Shown here piece by piece: positions 8,933 through 21,933 of a stretch of DNA of 64,000 nucleotides. Under the pieces are notes generated by a model. That model saw only the letters and a program-made list of their open reading frames with translations. It was not told where the DNA came from and searched no databases. This DNA comes from Penium margaritaceum. Taxonomy: Eukaryota > Streptophyta > Zygnematophyceae > Desmidiales > Peniaceae. A program made the translations under genes and the position numbers. Positions within the stretch are counted from its first letter, which is position 1. Each line of letters starts with the position of its first letter. Location of the stretch: NCBI GenBank assembly GCA_023375785.1, contig SZWC01001563.1, positions 178,972 through 242,971 of the forward strand. Direction: 5' to 3'.

Positions 8933-11900
8933 ATGGCGCAGAAGGAGGCAAAGTCCATTCAGAAGTGTGCGGGCGGCCCTTGCTTTGGGCTATGGAGGCG
9001 GCAGCTCAAGGTGCACCTCTCCCATAATGGGCGGTTGGACGTCATGTTGGGAAAGGAGGTGCTCACAGAGGCGACTGCTACGGACGCGGTTAAGCATGCC
9101 TTTGAAAACAAGAACACGGAGGCGCTCATGCTCGTGGTGTCTGGGGCAGTGGAGTTGTAGTGGGGTCACTTCCAAGGCTGCAAGCTGGAAGCCAAAACTT
9201 GGCAAAAGCTCTATGCCATCCACCAATCCAAGTCGCTCGCGAGCAAAAACATTTGCGATGAAGCGGCTTCTTACGGTGAGAATCGAGGAGGGAGATGATA
9301 TCATCTCCGCCATGCAGCAGATCGAGTCCCTCCCCTCGCAATGCAACGACGTGGGCTGGAAGATTGACACGCAGCTGCAGGCGATGGCCCTCCTTATGGC
9401 CCTACCTGAGAGCGGGGATCCACTCATCAATGTCCTTGGAGGATGGTCGGAGGACAAGCTCACCTATGGCGCGGTCGCAGAGTACATCCGCAATGAGGCA
9501 CAACGACAAAACTGTGGGGAGTCCTCGTCTTCCTCATCGGCCCTTGTCACCAAAATGCGGGGTAGCAGATCAGGGGACCGAGGAAGCGACGGAAAGGGCG
9601 GTGACAAGAAGGGCGCTAAGAAAGGTGCGTACCGCAACTGTGGCAAGGAGGGCCACAAGGCCCGTGAGTGCCCGGAGGAGGCGAAGACCAGCGACAAAAA
9701 AATCAAGGGCAGGTCGCTCATCAACGGCGACAAGAACCACTTCTTTAAGAAGGCCAACAGGCGATGCCTGGATTCTGGGGCTGAGGAGCACACGCAAGTT
9801 GAGAAGGTGGGGTTCGTCACCTACGAGAAGTCCTCCAAGTCGATGGTGGTTGCGAACGACAAAGTCGAGACGGCGGTAGGCCAAGGCGACGTGGAGATGA
9901 AAGTCGTGGTGGGCGGTAAGAAAGAGTTGTACACAATTCATGATGTGCAGCACGTCCCCAGCCTAGCTGACATCTTGAGTGTCAGTCGCTTGACGGACAA
10001 GGGATATGAGGTGCTCTTCCATGGGAAAGACACAGTGGTGTGCATCGACGACGATGGCGAGGTCGTGCTAGAGGCAAAGCGCGAGGACGATCTCTACATC
10101 GTGGCAACCGAGGTAGTCCCCGCGGCATCTGACGTAGCAGATTTGCAGGAGCGCTTCGTCAACATGGCCAAGGGAGGAAGAGCTGATCTGGAGCTCTTGT
10201 ACTGACAGTTGGGGCGTTTGTTGCTGGCAACCGTTAAGGAGATGGCAAAGCGCGACATAATGCGCGGCCCCGCCATCGACGGTGCAGCAGATGAGGTAGC
10301 AGGTGTAGCAGCGCACAAAAAGTCCGAGCCTTGCAATTCGGGCGAGGCGCGGCGCAGGCCGTTCAATGAGAACGAGGCTCGCGCAAAGGACCTACTGGAG
10401 GTCGTGCACAACGACAAGTGCAAAACGTTCCAAACGCCGTCAAGCAGCGGCTTCAGATACTTTGCCATTTTCATTGATGACTGCAACAGGAAGCTCTATG
10501 TGTACTTCATGAAGCGGAAAGACAAGGTCCTAGACTAGCTGAAGGAGTACGTCGGAGCAGTGAAGATGCAAACTAGCCGGAAGGTCAGAGTGCTATAAAG
10601 CAACAATGGCAGAGAGTATGTGGAATGAAGCAGGTGGATGAAGCAGTAGGGCATCAAATGGGAACCTATTACGCCGTACTCGCCACAGTCCAACGGAGTG
10701 GCGGAGTGGGCAAACCGAATACTGCTCAACATGGTGCGGACAAGGCTTGTGGATATGGGGTTGCCGCGAGGGTTCTGGGCGGATAGCAAGCTACACCATC
10801 AACCTTACCCCAACAGCGATGCTAAAGGGTAAGGGCGGCTGGAAGAAGCTGCAGGAAGTTTGGAGCGGATGCAAGCCAAACGTGGCACACCTGAAGGTGT
10901 TCGGGTGCAAGGCGCACATGATGGTGCAGGCGGCGCAACAATGCGACAGCAAGCTGGAACTGCATTCAAAGCCGTGCTTGTTCCTCTGGTATGACAGTGC
11001 GCAAAAGGCGTACTGGCTCTGGGACCCGTACACGCAAGAGATCATCCGTAGCCGTGATGTCGAGTTTGATGAGCAGCATAGCTTTAGCAGCAGCAGCAAT
11101 GACATGAGCATCAGGAACACTCCCAAACAGGGGGAGTGGTTCCAGCTCCTTGACTATGAGGAGGAGCTAGCGGACGTGGAGGTTGATGATGTAGCAACGG
11201 AGCGTGACGGTGCAACAGGTGCAACAGCCGACGCGGAGGACTCCGATGACGATGCTGCTAGGCTGCAGATCCGGCGGAATAATTTATCAAAGGAGGCACC
11301 GCGAATGCCGAAGCGCGCACTCTCGGCAGAGTTCACGTCGGGCTTAGGAGAAAAACTCTCCGGATGCGCCGCCTGTCCGGTTGATGGTTCCCCGGAGCGG
11401 GAGGAATCCTTGGGGAGCCGTCCGGTTGATGATTCACCGGAGCGGGCTGAGCCGGAAGGATCGCAGCAAAGCGACGAGACGCCGCCAAGACTGCCGCGCC
11501 ACACCGCGAGGCAACGGAGAGTGGGGAAGCGTTTCGATACAGGCACTGATCGATGGATCGGCATGACTCGATGCATGCTGGCTACATCAAGGGAACCGAT
11601 GACCGTGCAAAAGACTATTACGCGGCCTGAGGGGGAGTAGTGGGACACCATTATGAAGTCGGATTTGGCGTCCATTGCTGAAAACGACACGTAGGAGCTG
11701 GTTGACAGGCCAAAAGACGCAAAGTTCATAAGCTCCGAGTGGGTCTTCAAGGCCAAGTTCATAAAGGAAGGTGTGGTTGATAAGTACAAGGCACGGCTCA
11801 TGGTAAAGGGGTAGGCACAGCGTAAGGGCAAACACTACGATGAGACGTTCGCCTTGTTGCCAAGTTCAAACGCATTCAGGCGATCCTTGTAGTGGCGGCC

Positions 11901-13147
11901 GTGAAGGACATGGAGCTCCACCAAATGGACGTAAAGACAACCTTCCTCAACGGCATCATCGACAGAGAAATCTACAAGGCGGTGCCGGAGGGGATGAAGG
12001 CGTTGGAGGGCAAGGTGTGCAAGCTGCGGAAGTCCTTGTACGGGCTCAAACAATGGCCTCGATGCTGCTAACAACAGATGGACAGCTTCATGGCGCAACT
12101 CGGCTTCAAGCGCTATGAGACGGATCACAGCGTGTACGTGCGGCGCAGTAAGAAGCTCCATCAGATTGACGCACTTTACGTGGACAATCTGATCTTGTGC
12201 TCCTCAGACTTGCCAAACCTATCACAGCTGAAAAAGGAGCTGAGCAGCAGGTTCCAGATGTCCGACATGGGGGAGCTAGATTTCTACCTTGGGGTGAGAA
12301 ATACGCAAAACCAGAGGGCACGCAGGCTTGAGTTGGGTCAGGCCAAATACGTGGCCGAGGTGCTGAAGCAATACGGCATGGAGGACTTCAAGCCGATGTC
12401 CAGTCCGGTTTCCACGACCTATGAACGAAGTGCGGTAATGACGCCGCAAACAAAAGAAAAGCGGGAGGATATGGCAGGGGTGCCTTACCAATTAGCGGTG
12501 GGCAGCCTCATGTACGCCATGGTTGCGACTCGACCGAACTTGGCCTACGCGGTGGGCCAAGTGAGCAGGTTCGTGGCAGATCCAGGGCCACTACAGTGGC
12601 AGGCCGTCAAGCACATCCTCCGCTACCTACAGGCGATGCAACACGCATGCCTGAGGTTCAACGACAAAGGGCGTCTGGTCTGCTACACGGATGCAGACTA
12701 TGCTGGGGATGTGGACAAGCGGAAGTCTACATCCGGCTACGTGTTCTTCCTCGCTGGTGCAGTGGTCTCGTGGTGCAGCAGGAAGGAGTACTACGTCACC
12801 ACCTCCACAGTGGAAGCTGAGTACATCACACTGGCTGAGGCTGTCAAGGAGGCGCTGTGGCTCCGCAAGTTGCTTGGGGAGCTGGGCGTGCTGCAGCTGG
12901 AGCCTACGGCTCCATCTCGTTGACCAACAACTCAACGTAGTAGAGGAGGACAAAGCTCATCGACGTGCGTTATCACTACGCACGGGACATGGTAGAGAAA
13001 GGGCAGGTAGTTCTGCAGCACTGCAGCACGCACATGCTTGCAGATTGCTTGACCAAAGCGCAACCCGCGAACCGGTACGCGATGAGCATTGCCAGACTTG
13101 GGATTACCAGCTATGATGGGCTGGAGGGTGCAGCAGAAGATGAGTGA
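8933..13147 (+). pseudogene. Element C gag-pol coding region (fossil)
   Basis: The first ATG with homology is at 8933 (MAQKEAKSIQ). Gag of the UBN2 type follows, with ALLMALPESGDPLINVLGGW near 9390-9440, then a zinc-knuckle-like stretch NCGKEGHKAREC near 9640-9670. Protease carries RRCLDSGAEEH (about 9757) and HDVQHVPSLADILSVSRL (about 9940). The integrase region has DLLEVVHNDKC and YFAIFIDDCNRKLYVYFMKRK (10390-10530). RT shows the ALYVDNLILCSSD box (about 12170-12200) and FQMSDMGELDFYLGV. RNase H runs from CYTDADYAGDVDKRKSTSGY (about 12680) to AEYITLAEAVKEALWL. Together these make the particle, the cDNA copy and its integration. The region is broken in several places and cannot be assumed active. 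Confidence 0.88.
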
Positions 13148-13180
13148 GAGCAAGCACGAGCAGCGGGCATGGCAGGTGCA

Positions 13181-13190
13181 AGGGGGAGAA
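13181..13190 (+). promoter_or_regulatory. Polypurine tract of element C
   Basis: AGGGGGAGAA sits directly before the 3' LTR, the normal place for plus-strand DNA priming. Element E has nearly the same tract. Confidence 0.85.
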
Positions 13191-14160
13191 TGTTGAAAAT
13201 TTGCCCCTCAGCATGCCCAAGTGTGGTGCCGGGAGGCGCTGGCGAGCCCCCACAAAGTAGAAACTCTGCGCCGGCAAACCTTGTGACTGAAAGATTGCTT
13301 GGATCCTGAAGTATATTATTTTCCTGTAGAGTTGACGGTGGAAGTTGTTTGGCTAGAATCAAGCAGGTATCGAGGGAGATATGGCCTACCAAAGTTGGGA
13401 TATGTGCAACGGCTCTTTGAGTTGGCTGCGACTTGAAATTCGGTCGAGAATCGACCGGACCGAGTAAGAAAAATACCATTTGGAGAAATTGTCCCGATAG
13501 GCCTGCCGAGGCGTCCTTTGGATGAACCGCCTGATCAGGTGGATCATCCACCGGATCCAGTAGTACAGGTTGTTACTGAGGGATAACCAAATCATGGCTT
13601 GGCGTCCGAAACTCAATACTACGTTTTGTTACTTGGGGACTTTGTCCAAATTCCGACTGCAGGTCCGCGGACAGGTTTTGAACCTCGTCACACCCCATCA
13701 CCAAACTTGATCCAACTGTGGGTAGGGTGCGTGGAAACAGTGCAGGAGTCATCTACACCACGTGCAAGAGGACGTGCACCTTGGGAAAGGCACTTCGCAC
13801 GTGAAGGAAGGCGCCACGGTGTGTGCACACCATGGAGGCAGAATGCGTTTCTCCGGTGGATGAGACCTGCGCTTCGGCAAGCATAACTTGGCCTATGCTT
13901 GGCCAAATTGCGCGCGGTTTGGTGCGTTGGAAATCTCATCACTAGCCCTATAAATTTTTTGATCATGTCTATGTAAAAACACTAATGCAAAATGATGTTA
14001 TTCCCTTCGAAAACTGACTGTCTCTAAAATCCCTGCTTACATAGCGTGAGGCGACCAGAAAGCTCACGCTCAGTCTCAGATTTGCCCAAAATAGTAGACG
14101 TGAACCACTAGAGACAATCAGACAAACGTCGGGACCGTACCACGCGGACTCTTCCTAAAG
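13191..14160 (+). repeat. 3' LTR of element C
   Basis: It starts TGTTGAAAATTTGCCCC and ends just before the TAAGG duplication. It is collinear with 7834-8811, including the GGATCATCC palindrome and the TATA-like box. Confidence 0.9.
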
Positions 14161-14165
14161 TAAGG
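14161..14165 (+). repeat. Target-site duplication of element C, right copy
   Basis: TAAGG, identical to 7829-7833. Confidence 0.85.
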
Positions 14166-15440
14166 TGTGTGGGGACACATGAGACTAATTAGCACAATGA
14201 TTTTGCTCTCACTTTACCTTTATTTGGGGATTGAGCACACCTGCCACATACACTAGGCCCATGCACTCATGTCCTTTGTAAGAAGAGAATTCTATTGGCG
14301 ATGCAAGAAAAAACTAGACTATCCTCTCGTTATGTAATGGAAGGAGTGCAGGGATGACTGTAAGTGAAATTCTCCAAAGAAAGCACACTCGAGGTCCACA
14401 TAAAATACCAATACACCAAATGTTCTCGCATCATCCATTGCGTGGGAGTTACCCACCTGCACCCGGCGTGCTCACCAAATACCTTCTGGCTTCCTCACCC
14501 TTCCTTGTTTAAAAACATTCAGCACGGACTGGCTTCATCAAAACTGTTGTTATTGGCCTCACTACCATGCTTTTTGGCAGTGGCTCCCAATATTTGGAGT
14601 CATTCAAGGGCATGTTGCTAGACCATCAGCAAATTCTCCTTTTTAGCCGTGAAGGTCCGGCAGTAGCCATACTGTTCAGCATCGTGCTTTTCAACTAGCA
14701 CCAAGAAGGACAGGTGAGCACCACCCATCTCAATTTGTGAGAGGAGCATCCTCTCCTCAATACTATTTGGTACTCTTCTGATGAGTCAGGAACAACTGAA
14801 AAAATCCTACTTCACTATGCCCCTGCAAACGACAAAACCACGTAGTAAATATTCATAGATTCCTATGCAGTTGTGGTGTGTAGAAAGATGTCGTTTTGTG
14901 AGCTAGTCAACACAAGCCATGAGTCATGGATCTAGGTAGCTTCTAGAGCTCTAGAAGAACAGAACTCAATATAAGAGGATGATTAAACAATAGGCTTGAG
15001 CATAGTGGGATTATTGAGGAGGAACTAGGAAATCATTGGTAAATTTTTGCAATTTCTCACACTTTTCTCCCTCTTCTGTTGTCTTCTCTTTAATTTCTGG
15101 CCTTTCTTGGAGTTATCTTGACTTCTCTTAAGTTTTTCTTCACGTGTTTTTTGCCTCCAAAGAGGGGTGAAATGGAGTATGCCTTTGGAGCGCTTAGTAT
15201 GGAGTCGTCCTCTCTGCCCTCCACTACTATACTTCTTGAGCCATCCTCGTTGATTGGGTCTTCTTCATCGTAGACATCTTTTCTTCAAATGTATCTCCCC
15301 AAAGATATTGGAGGAGGTTTCGGAGGGGCCAAAAGGGAGGAATGAGAGAAAGCTCAAAAAGAAAGTTTCAACTCTTTTCTGGCACCCAAATCCATTACAA
15401 AGTGAAGCTATATGCCCCTAATGTACTGGTCCTTCTTGGC
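14166..15440. other. Non-coding tract right of element C; possible gypsy LTR relic
   Basis: No gene is recognised. The start continues the repeat tract interrupted by C (motif at 14221-14265). A block at 15078-15132, GTTGTCTTC followed by ATCTTGACTTCTCTT, resembles 20617-20672 on the far side of gypsy copy 2. The two could be remnants of that element's LTRs. The evidence is weak. Confidence 0.35.
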
Positions 15441-18400
15441 ACTGTTGTCAGCAATGTTCATTTAGGACAATGTTCATATGCAATGACGTCTACATTTTAA
15501 ACTACTTACTTGTGCAGGTTTCTTTGGATTTGGCTACTAATATAGGTGTAGCAAGAATCCAACTCCTGCACCTATTGATTTTTAGAGTTAAAAAATGTCC
15601 TCCGCAGGTCCTTGGAAGGATTTTCTCCTTTGGGTCAGTCCTTGGAAAGTCTTCATTGCCGACATCGTGCCAGAAGACTTGATTTTTTAGATTCTGGAGG
15701 CCTTTATTTTTTCTACCCTAACCCCTTGTTCTGGGATTTATCCTCTTGTTCTGGTCCCAAACATGGGGGTAGTATCCAAAACTCATGCATTTTCATGGTC
15801 TTTCTGCGTAAGAACTCAAACTTTGAGCTAGTCAAATTTCAAAACTATTATGTTTTTAACACAAAAGATCGTTTGGCAATTTTACGACAGATGTGTCTCA
15901 TGACACTTTTTTTACATCATTTTTTTTTGCATTCTCCATTGTCCTTGCTTGCCCTCTCGACAAGGGGGACAAGCAAGAATAAGACTATGATGTCACTGAA
16001 TTCCTAAGTATTTGTTCATCTTTTGATGGAATGTACATCCTCAACAAGTAGACAATGGATCTCCTCTGCATTCACATCCGTGTTTGTGAGAATGAAGTAT
16101 GTCTTTTTTGTTAGAAGGTCAATAACTTCAAACATTGCATCATGATCACAGGCTGTGTCCGGAAGTATAAGAGTAATGTCTAGACCCAAGAACTACCATG
16201 TAAACATTTGAATTGGAAGTTCGTGGATTAATCCAGCATGCTTTTTGGTCCTAGCCTATTTTAGAGACATGGGTTGCATTTGATGCAATAATTATAGAAA
16301 TCGATATGCCATCTTGACTAAAAATAGTGGTTCTAGACAACTTGTCTCAGATTTTGTGATCCCACAAATCATCCCACTAGTGGGTCATGGAATTGCGGAA
16401 TTGTCTGCGTTTGAAAATTTTTTGTTTTTGTTCTCCATGCCACTAGATTCACGTGACTTCCACCAATCCATGCTTTTATATAGTTTAAGAGTCTTCAAAG
16501 CACAAATCCACATATTATATCATGTGGATTGTATTTGCAAAGCCTTTTTAGTGGATTGTCTATTTTTATTGTTGCCGCAAACGCAAAAAGAAGCTAATGT
16601 TTGCATTACTACTCACAGTGTTCCATGAAAGAACGACTGGTTTAGTTATTGCTTTTCTTTCCACAGGCTGGATAGGTCACGTTGATGCAACCTAGCCAGC
16701 ATACTTGCAAAGACAAGTACCGGCTCACATCTGTTCTCCAATGCTCCCGATGTCTTGATGCATGTTTAATTCATTTCTTTCTAAATGGTTTCTGGACCAT
16801 TTGCTGACCCAACACACGAACCAAAAAAATGATAACATCCCATATGCCTTACGAGCTATATTCTTGACACATTATCATCCGCGATGTGCATTGGATAGTA
16901 AACCTGGGACAAATCCAACTATAAACACACTTTTTCTTTTGGGATATGGTGAAATAGGTCCTCGAGATGGAGTAAGAGGAATTGATTTTTCCAATTGAGT
17001 TTTTTCAGTGCTCTGCAGCATACACACATGCGAAGACCTCCATCCTTTTTCTTAAAGAATGATTAGTGCAATGAATGGAAAACCACTCAGCTCAATCCAC
17101 ACTTTTCCAAGGTCCTCCCAACTTTGGCATTCTGTCTCTCACAGTTCTTCTGTATTGAGGCAGTACACGTGTCTCAAGGGAGATATCACCTTTGGTCATG
17201 ACAACATTGTGTAGCCCATGTGTTTTTCTAATGAAATTGTAAAAGATTGGTGTTGGAATACATCTGTGAACTATTCCAAAAACGATTTGATTGATTCCAC
17301 CATGTCTCCTTCACCGTATCTTGCACTTTCTTTACCTGCACCAAGAGACATCAACGTGCGTGTTGAATACATGTCTTAACCTGTATCACAGACAAGCTAG
17401 CATGCACCTTAAGTACGGTCAACGAGGATTCTATACTTAAAATCAAGGTCAACTAAAGTTTCCCCTTTGGAAGAGTCAAATTCATTGATTTATAGCACAT
17501 TGTATACTTGTTTTAAGGGGCCAGGGGTTGCATGGAACCATGTAACAAGAAGGTTGATTACCTTCAATCTGTTGTGGTTACTCATCCTTGATTGCAAATT
17601 CTTGCTTTGAAGGTCTCAATCACGGGTACCATATGGTGTCACTGAAAACAACTGCACCATTTGACGGCTCATACTTCAGACCCACCTGTCAGGTGAAGCA
17701 AAGGATGTTAAAGGAGTCATTTACTCGTGTTAGCAAGCATGATCCCAGGGGCGCCAGCTAGTTTACCTCATAACTCCATTATTATGTTGCCTCCTATGTT
17801 TGAATGAAAAATATCAGAAAAGGCAAACCAAGGCTGTGGTAGGAACAAAATTGATTTGAAAACTGGAATAACTCTAGTGTTTCCCCCGGTTTAGTCCACG
17901 TTCTGTAGCAACATATAGATTCCATGAGTACCTCACAGTCTTCCAACTTTTTGTGGTCAAAATTGTGAACAAAATGTACCACAAATGCAACTATACTTAT
18001 ATTATTTGCACAGCCAACCTCATTCACAATATCACACATTTCTTGTAATGTGGCTGGCTTCACCACCACGAAGTAGGTTCTGTAATGCGTTCCCTCTAAA
18101 ATTGCAAGGTTGAGTGGGCAATGGTGATAAAAAATATGAAATATGGATTTTTCAAAAAAGATTTTCATTTGAGTAATTTTTAATCAACTGAAATTCAGAT
18201 AGTTATACATCTTTTTAATGCCACTAAGTGACAGGGAAAACTTGCACCATGACAACATCCGCTTCCATGGCCACACCTGTTGCCACGAATGGGACCTTGA
18301 CCACAGCCCTGTCCACAGGCATCAGCTACACCATCTCCAAGAGGTACCATTGGTAAAAAAAATGCCATGGACTCTTGTCCTCTATGAGAGCCTCCAGGGA

Positions 18401-20400
18401 AATTAGTCCTAAATTGGCTGTAGTTCATGGAGTTGTGGCAAAGAACTTTGGGGAAGGCCATAGTTTTAAGGTCATGCATTGCGTGCAACTCATCGTTATT
18501 GCAGATGTGCTTGTGGTTTGGGACCGTTTTCCCTCCAGTCAAGAAGACTTTCTTGACGAGGGAGTTTTCATTGTTCTTGCCCTTGGCTCCACCTTGTTGC
18601 ATAGCTGACCCTTCACCCCCCACATCTTCCATGTGCATGTCATGGCTTTTCTAGGCATGCTCATTTTTTCTCGTATCTCAGTATTGCTTAACGTTCATGT
18701 AATTCTGCGATGCCCTCTTGCACGTCTAGGCTTGGCCTATTGCAGTGGCGGTGGTCTTGTCCTTTAGATTTTATTTGGCAAGGCTTTCATGTGAGTACTA
18801 TAACAGTGAGTACTCTTGCCACTTGAATGTGTGGGTTCTACCACTTTTGATGATCATTTTGGCCTTTTGCTTAAGTGTGACGAACTCGCTCAGTTATGAC
18901 TTGAGGATGCTACCCAAATTATTGAAATCCTTGAACTCTTGGAAGGCCCTCTATGCGACCTCTTGATGGATACTCTTCATACACATGAGAGCATATGAAA
19001 CATCCCACACCATGGGCTACCACTCTAGGTGTGGCCGTTGCCTACCCCAGATTTTTTACCATGTACTTTAACAGCTTGTATTCAAGTCGTGTTGTGGCAA
19101 ATCTTCCCCACCTACCGAGTGGAGCTTTTTGTAAATATTGAATGTGCTCAAGGCACTTCAAAACATCAGCTTGACGCCCTTATAGAAGATCCTCATAGTA
19201 TGGAGGGAGGGGTTTCATTGAACTCAAGGTCCTCAAGGCTGGAAAACGTTCACTGCCATGAGCCGTGGCAGTAGTAGACATGGCAAGCTTTTGGCCGTCC
19301 CTTCATTCCATCATAGTCACAATCTGCAACGTCGTGTTGAGGTCATTGCATCAATTTGTTTCCACGTGTATGACTGAACAGTCGAGCTAAACATAGCGGT
19401 TAAGGTTGGTAATACTCTGCCCAAGGTGGGCAAACAGGTTGGCGATTGCCATGTTGTGTCTTGTTTTTGTCCAAGCCTCAACGATTGCATTGAGGGCCTC
19501 ACAATCTCTGTACACCATTCCCCATCGAAGGCAAAAGGGCCTCCTTTCACAGGATAGTATCTTTCTCCATGATATTAGAGGAGATATGCACATGCCCCAT
19601 CCCCCTAATGTCATAGGCAAGGGGATCTACCACAACTCCTCCGGGTGGTGTTGCACCTCCACCATCGGTGCTGGTTTTGAGGTACCCCGCCACTTTGATA
19701 GTTTTCATGACGAGCTTTTAGTAAGTGGTGCAAATTGCCTTTGTCATAGAATCATGCGGTTTGTGCTCGCAAGAAATTCTTGCATGGCTGTCTCAGGTGG
19801 CTTTGCTCGTGTTGGCTATCTCGTTGCTTTCGGTAGCTCCTTCTGACACAGTGGACAACTTTCCTTCTTTTCGGGGAGTGGATCTGGCTAGCCTCCCGAC
19901 AATAATGATGGTCATAATCCTTGTAACCATCTTTGTATTCATAATCTTTGTCTGGGTCCACCTCTGGGTGTCTTCCATGAGCTCGTCATTCGTCATGTGG
20001 AACTCACCCATATGCACACCAGCATGTTCATAGAGGTCTTTTTTTTACTCCCCCACACTCCTGGTTTGATTTTTTAGTGCAAGTTGCCTTCAGCTACGCT
20101 ATCAGTGCTAGCGTCTACTGTGCTTACGACAGTGCTAAGGCTGTAACTACCTTCTCCGTCTTAGCCGAGGAAACTTCAGTGCTAACCATGCTATCCATCC
20201 ATTCGTTATGCAATTATCACAAAGAAGGTCAAGTGAGCACTGATGAGTTGGAGAATAAAGTGGATTTGCCTCTCCTTTGCCTTTCTTTTGGTACTTTCAC
20301 GATCGGTACGGTCAAAATAGAAGATGACTTTATTTTCTATGCTATCCATGACGGCACAACCACAAGGTAAACATTGTTACTTTTCTTGGTCGCCATTGTC
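15441..20400 (-). mobile_element. Ty3/gypsy relic, copy 2
   Basis: Segments 15990-18140 run parallel to copy 1 (about 4800-7330). An example is the stretch around 16830-16900, GATAACATCCCATATGCC and ACACATTATCATCC, against 6020-6075. The minus strand at 18168-17794 keeps EGTHYRTYFVVVKPATLQEMCDIVNEVG, also present in copy 1. Upstream (18638-18195 and beyond, to about 20400) the minus strand may be the gag side, with a glycine/cysteine-rich stretch near 18290, but I do not recognise a domain there. Both outer limits are approximate. It is strongly decayed, with many breaks. Orientation is the same as copy 1. Confidence 0.6.
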
Positions 20401-21600
20401 ACCACAATCATGTACTTTTGCAAGTATTCAAAGTAAGATATGCATCACGGTGTAAGGTGAATTCTAGAGTACTAGGAAAAAAGAAACAATGACAAGGTAG
20501 TAGTGTTAGACAAGACGCTTGAGCAATTGATGAATAAGAAAGAAGGTGGGGATCAGAACAAGACTAGTGTAGGTTTGTAGTGCTCTATACTTGAGGGAGA
20601 AGTCTCCCTCAAACATGTTGTCTTCCCTTTGTCTTCTTTTCTTCATTGGCCTCATCTTGACTTCTCTTGAACTTCTTGACCTCTATTGGCCTCCCTTGCA
20701 TGCGATGATGCGGTTCGCCCTCATATCACCACACGTGGAGTTGTACAATCAACCCTCCACATGTGCGATAATTGCTTTTCTTGATCCCTCTTCTGGACTT
20801 GGGTTTCCTTCCTCGCAGAGGAGTTCTTGGAAAATGAGCCCTCCCCACCCTCCCCGAAGATGTTTCAAGAGCCTTGGGAGAGGAAAAAAGGGATGAAAGA
20901 GGGAAATAAGGGTAATTAAACCAACCTAAGAGAATTTCTGTAGAATTCAAGGACAAACAAAGGAGCATGAAGAGCCCATAAAATGTAGAAGATCTCAACA
21001 AGAGCTTCCCAACACGTTGTAGAGTGTCCCAAAGAAGTTCAAAAACGGTACCGTAGGCCTCCATTGTGCTGTTGTTGCTTGGTACTACCGTGAGCAGCGC
21101 TCACTTACAATGTTTTCGTACCTGTTGCGCACTTAACCACACAGTTTGTTGAAACTTTGACTGCCAACTTAGCTATTCCAAGACTCCAGATCTTGTACTC
21201 ATATGTCGTCAATACACGTAAAATGATGCCTTGCAAGGAGGGTTTCAGGTGCTCCTTGTTGTGTATTGGGAAAGAATCATGTACAACCAAGTGCATGTAG
21301 GGTGTATTTTGTTGATTTAGGCCCTCATGGCCTCTTTACCGCTGATCGAGCCACCTGCTTGAATGGCGGCTGGTGGTTTGGGTGGCAGGTGGCCGGTCGG
21401 TTACTTGAATGGCTACTGTCCTTCAAACTGCCAGGCCGCTAGTTGGTCAACAGTGGGTGGCTGGCCACCTGCCAACCCTTTCTTTTGGCAAGGTGTGATT
21501 CCCGTATGAGGTGAGAGGGCCGAACCAGCCCTCGCTCTACATTTTTGGAGTGAGTATGAAAATGATTAATTTGCTTCCTAAAAGTTAACCTTATTTGAGT
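20401..21600. other. Unassigned tract
   Basis: No gene is recognised. The left part contains the block similar to 15078-15132 that may be an LTR relic of gypsy copy 2. Near 21340-21480 a segment rich in GGTGGC and GCCACC carries an 11-bp inverted repeat (GGCAGGTGGCC at 21384-21394 and GGCCACCTGCC at 21463-21473). Confidence 0.4.
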
Positions 21601-21645
21601 TTCAGTACAGCATGAGAAAAATCACGTGGAATAGACAACAACGTG

Positions 21646-21740
21646 CACATTGAGGTGAAGTTGTCCATGAGACTGTTTTCCTTGGATTTGTATAGTAGCT
21701 TCACATTCAGGTGAAGTTGTCCATGAGACTGTTTTCCTTG
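21646..21740 (+). repeat. Direct repeat, two 39-bp copies
   Basis: 21646-21684 and 21702-21740 are identical except for one base (CACATTGAGG against CACATTCAGG), with a period of 56 bp. They lie just upstream of the recognisable LTR end of element F. Confidence 0.9.
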
Positions 21741-21744
21741 AATA

Positions 21745-21916
21745 CTTCTCTTGCTTTTACTCGTACTAGCGCTGCTGTTGCTGCATAGTGTGAGGCAACT
21801 AGAAAGCTCAAGCTTGGACTCAAAAGCCACGCCAAAACACAAAACGCCATGAACACAGACTGTGGACACGTTGGGGCATGCTGATATTGCCTCCACCCAG
21901 GGGCAATTTTCACACA
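21745..21916 (+). repeat. Recognisable end of 5' LTR of element F
   Basis: The block GAGGCAACTAGAAA..TCATGCTTGGACTC-like through to CACACA parallels the end of the 3' LTR at about 26130-26259. The upstream limit is unclear. Confidence 0.55.
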
Positions 21917-21918
21917 GA

Positions 21919-21933
21919 GGATTATGGGCCCAC
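21919..21933 (+). promoter_or_regulatory. Primer-binding site, half-tRNA-iMet type (element F)
   Basis: GGATTATGGGCCCAC matches the complement of the initiator tRNA-Met anticodon arm at 14 of 15 positions, immediately after the LTR end. Confidence 0.75.

Larger units (their letters stand above)
7834..14160 (+). mobile_element. Ty1/copia element C, full length with LTRs and target duplication
   Basis: It is bounded by LTRs of 978 and 970 bp and flanked by TAAGG on both sides. Between them lie a half-tRNA primer-binding site, gag, protease, integrase, RT and RNase H in copia order, and a purine tract. The LTRs differ at roughly a tenth of sites by eye, so the insertion is old. The internal region carries several breaks but all parts are still recognisable. 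The same family includes elements E and F. It split an older repeat tract downstream of a gypsy relic. Confidence 0.92.

Noticed and set aside
9295-9879. A 194-residue arginine/serine-rich plus-strand frame within element C
   Set aside because: It overlaps the gag frame of element C in another phase and has the biased composition of a shadow frame.
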